This document shows, piece after piece, positions 62,729 through 64,000 of a stretch of DNA of 64,000 nt. Source of the DNA: Bradyrhizobium sp. RP6 (GTDB taxonomy: Bacteria > Pseudomonadota > Alphaproteobacteria > Rhizobiales > Xanthobacteraceae); contig NZ_RQIT01000014.1 of NCBI RefSeq assembly GCF_003837805.1, positions 62,001 through 126,000 on the forward strand. The letters are read 5' to 3'. Position 1 is the stretch's first letter. The number at the start of each line of letters is the position of its first letter. A program made the position numbers and the translations under genes. The notes beneath the pieces are model-generated. The model saw only the letters and a program-made list of their open reading frames with translations. It had not been told where the DNA came from and searched no databases.

Positions 62729-63476
62729 AGCCTTCACTCTGTCCGAGATAGACCCGGCGGACCTCCGGATTGCTCCTGATCTCGTCGGGCGCGCCGTCCG
62801 CCAGCAGGCGGCCGTGATGCAGCACCACGACTCGCTTACTGAGCCCCAGCACCATCTTCATCTTGTGCTCCACCAGGAGCACGGTGCGCTTGTCGGCGAG
62901 GCGCTCGAGCAGAGCGACCATGTCCTTGGTTTCTTCCGGCCCCATGCCGGCGGTCGGTTCGTCCAGCAGGAGCAATTCCGGCTCGGCGACCAACGCGATC
63001 GCGATCTCCAGTGCGCGCTGCTGGCCATGCGACAGGAATTTCGCCAGTTCGTTCCGCCTAGCCAGCAGCCCGACTGCGTCGAGCGCGGCGTCTGCGCGCC
63101 CATTCAGTTCAACGAGCCGGGCGCGGTTGCGCCAGATGTCGTAGCTTACGATCAGCGCCTGGGCTGCCACGCGCACGTTCTCGTGCACGGACAGATCCGG
63201 AAAGATGTTCGTGATCTGGTAGGAGCGCGAGATTCCCTGATGCACGAAGCGATGCTGCGGCAGGCCGTTCAGCTCACGACCCCTGAAATGCAGCTTGCCC
63301 GAGGTCGGCGTCAGCGCGCCCGAGAGGATGTTGAAGAAGGTGCTCTTGCCGGCGCCGTTCGGCCCGATGATCGAAGTCAGCTGTCCGGCCGCAAAGGACA
63401 CGGTGATGCCTTCGAGCGCGACGAAGCCGCCAAAGCGCTTGCCGATGCCTTCGGCGCGAAGCAATTCACCACTCAT
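62721..63476 (-). CDS. livG: Branched-chain amino-acid-type ABC ATPase (LivG)
   Basis: A 251-residue ATPase. Walker A GPNGAGKST, QITNIFPDLSVHENV after the Q-loop, SHGQQRALEIAIAL as signature, Walker B LLLLDEPTAGMGPEE with GMGP typical of LivG. ATG 63476 overlaps the LivM stop by 4 bases (ATGA), so the operon order is livM-livG-livF. The signature LSHGQQ instead of LSGGQ is common in this family. Confidence 0.93.
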   Translation of the reverse strand: MSGELLRAEGIGKRFGGFVALEGITVSFAAGQLTSIIGPNGAGKSTFFNILSGALTPTSGKLHFRGRELNGLPQHRFVHQGISRSYQITNIFPDLSVHENVRVAAQALIVSYDIWRNRARLVELNGRADAALDAVGLLARRNELAKFLSHGQQRALEIAIALVAEPELLLLDEPTAGMGPEETKDMVALLERLADKRTVLLVEHKMKMVLGLSKRVVVLHHGRLLADGAPDEIRSNPEVRRVYLGQSEGYG

Positions 63477-64000
63477 CGCCGCGCCTTTCCGATGCCGAGC
63501 GCATCGAGCAGCGTTCCCCAGATGCCCTTGGGTAGGAACAGCACGAACAGCACGAAGATCGCACCAACGATGATTTGCCAATGCGGCGTCCAGAGCGAGA
63601 TCACGTCCTCCAGGATCAGGAAGCTGGCAGCACCAACGAACGGCCCGAAGAAGCTGCTGGCGCCGCCGAGCAACACCATCATCACGATCATGCCCGAGGT
63701 CTGGTAGTGCAGGATGTCCAGTGGCACGATCGACAGATGCAGTGCCAGCATGCAGCCGCCGAGCGATGAGATCGCGCCCGACAGCATGAACACGACCAGC
63801 TTGCTGCGTTCGACGTCATAGCCGCAGGCCCGTGCCCGCTGCTCGTTCTCGCGGATCGCCTCGATGACGGCCCCAAAAGGTGAGTTCAGGATGCGCGACT
63901 GGAACCACATCGCGAGCGCCGCGAACGCCATCAGCACGTAATATTTGTTGACGGGATCCAGGAAATTGACCTGAAGGCCGAACAGGCTGATGCGGTCGAC
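63473..64000 (-). CDS. livM: Branched-chain amino-acid-type ABC permease (LivM), partial
   Basis: The 3' part of a permease that continues beyond base 64000. Visible are segments LVVFMLSGAISSLGGCMLAL, GMIVMMVLLGGASSFFGPFV and IIVGAIFVLFVLFLPKG, and the loop FGAVIEAIRENEQRARACGYD, the conserved LivM cytoplasmic motif. The frame is open to the edge. Its stop overlaps livG by ATGA. Confidence 0.92.
   Translation of the reverse strand, partial: VDRISLFGLQVNFLDPVNKYYVLMAFAALAMWFQSRILNSPFGAVIEAIRENEQRARACGYDVERSKLVVFMLSGAISSLGGCMLALHLSIVPLDILHYQTSGMIVMMVLLGGASSFFGPFVGAASFLILEDVISLWTPHWQIIVGAIFVLFVLFLPKGIWGTLLDALGIGKARR

Overview
The window looks like chromosome from a Bradyrhizobium-type alphaproteobacterium. 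It is GC-rich, carries the palindromic intergenic repeats common in that genus, has many tandem ABC transporters with exported binding proteins, and encodes a lanthanide/PQQ methanol-oxidation system with glutathione-linked formaldehyde oxidation. Species is inferred from style and gene content, not from a database. LAYOUT. 1-11.6 kb is ordinary chromosome: the end of a DUF892 ferritin-like gene, Hsp20-Lon, an HU protein with its terminator, a thiolase, a Tat-exported GH1 glycosidase, a GrlR-like protein, a frameshifted AraC gene, an NDH-2-like oxidoreductase and a metallo-beta-lactamase-fold hydrolase. 11.7-53.9 kb is the heart of the window, an unusually complete lanthanide- and PQQ-dependent alcohol oxidation region. 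It holds four PQQ dehydrogenases (14480, 37091, 43395 = xoxF, 51362 minus), of which three carry the D-x-D pair that marks lanthanide use. It also holds two lanmodulin-like EF-hand proteins (16995 and 36359), a TonB-dependent receptor, and a PQQ-associated ABC transporter with a beta-propeller protein (21365-25964) that together resemble the lut lanthanide-uptake cluster of Methylobacterium/Methylorubrum. Also present are a quinoprotein relay set (rhodanese-like CXXCW protein, MoxJ-type binding protein, zinc hydrolase, SoxYZ-like carrier; 26450-29816), a second ABC transporter, a free-standing pqqA of 26 codons (35577-35657), a dehydrogenase-cytochrome-MoxJ-like operon, and xoxF-xoxG-frmA-gfa. 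The glutathione route from formaldehyde to formate is complete: gfa, frmA, and fghA, the last 25 kb away beside a NarL-type two-component pair. An IorAB molybdo-hydroxylase and a Rieske/PQQ-dehydrogenase pair close the region. 53.9-64 kb returns to mixed content: truncated hemoglobin, 3-hydroxybutyryl-CoA dehydrogenase, a tail-to-tail tungstate permease/binding-protein pair, a frameshifted small exported protein, a low-complexity protein, a TonB-receptor remnant, a GGDEF-EAL protein and a liv ABC transporter that runs off the end. WORKING MODEL (inference): lanthanide is taken up through the TonB receptor and ABC system and buffered in the periplasm by lanmodulins. It loads XoxF and related dehydrogenases with PQQ; electrons leave via XoxG and other cytochromes or a Rieske protein. 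Formaldehyde is removed through glutathione, and tungstate/molybdate uptake may serve downstream formate dehydrogenase and IorAB. The least explained parts are the duplicated lanmodulins, the palindromic operators between receptor and dehydrogenase, the orphan pqqA and its motif shared with the xoxF promoter, the Rieske-linked dehydrogenase without the usual Cys-Cys pair, and a candidate small RNA after gfa.
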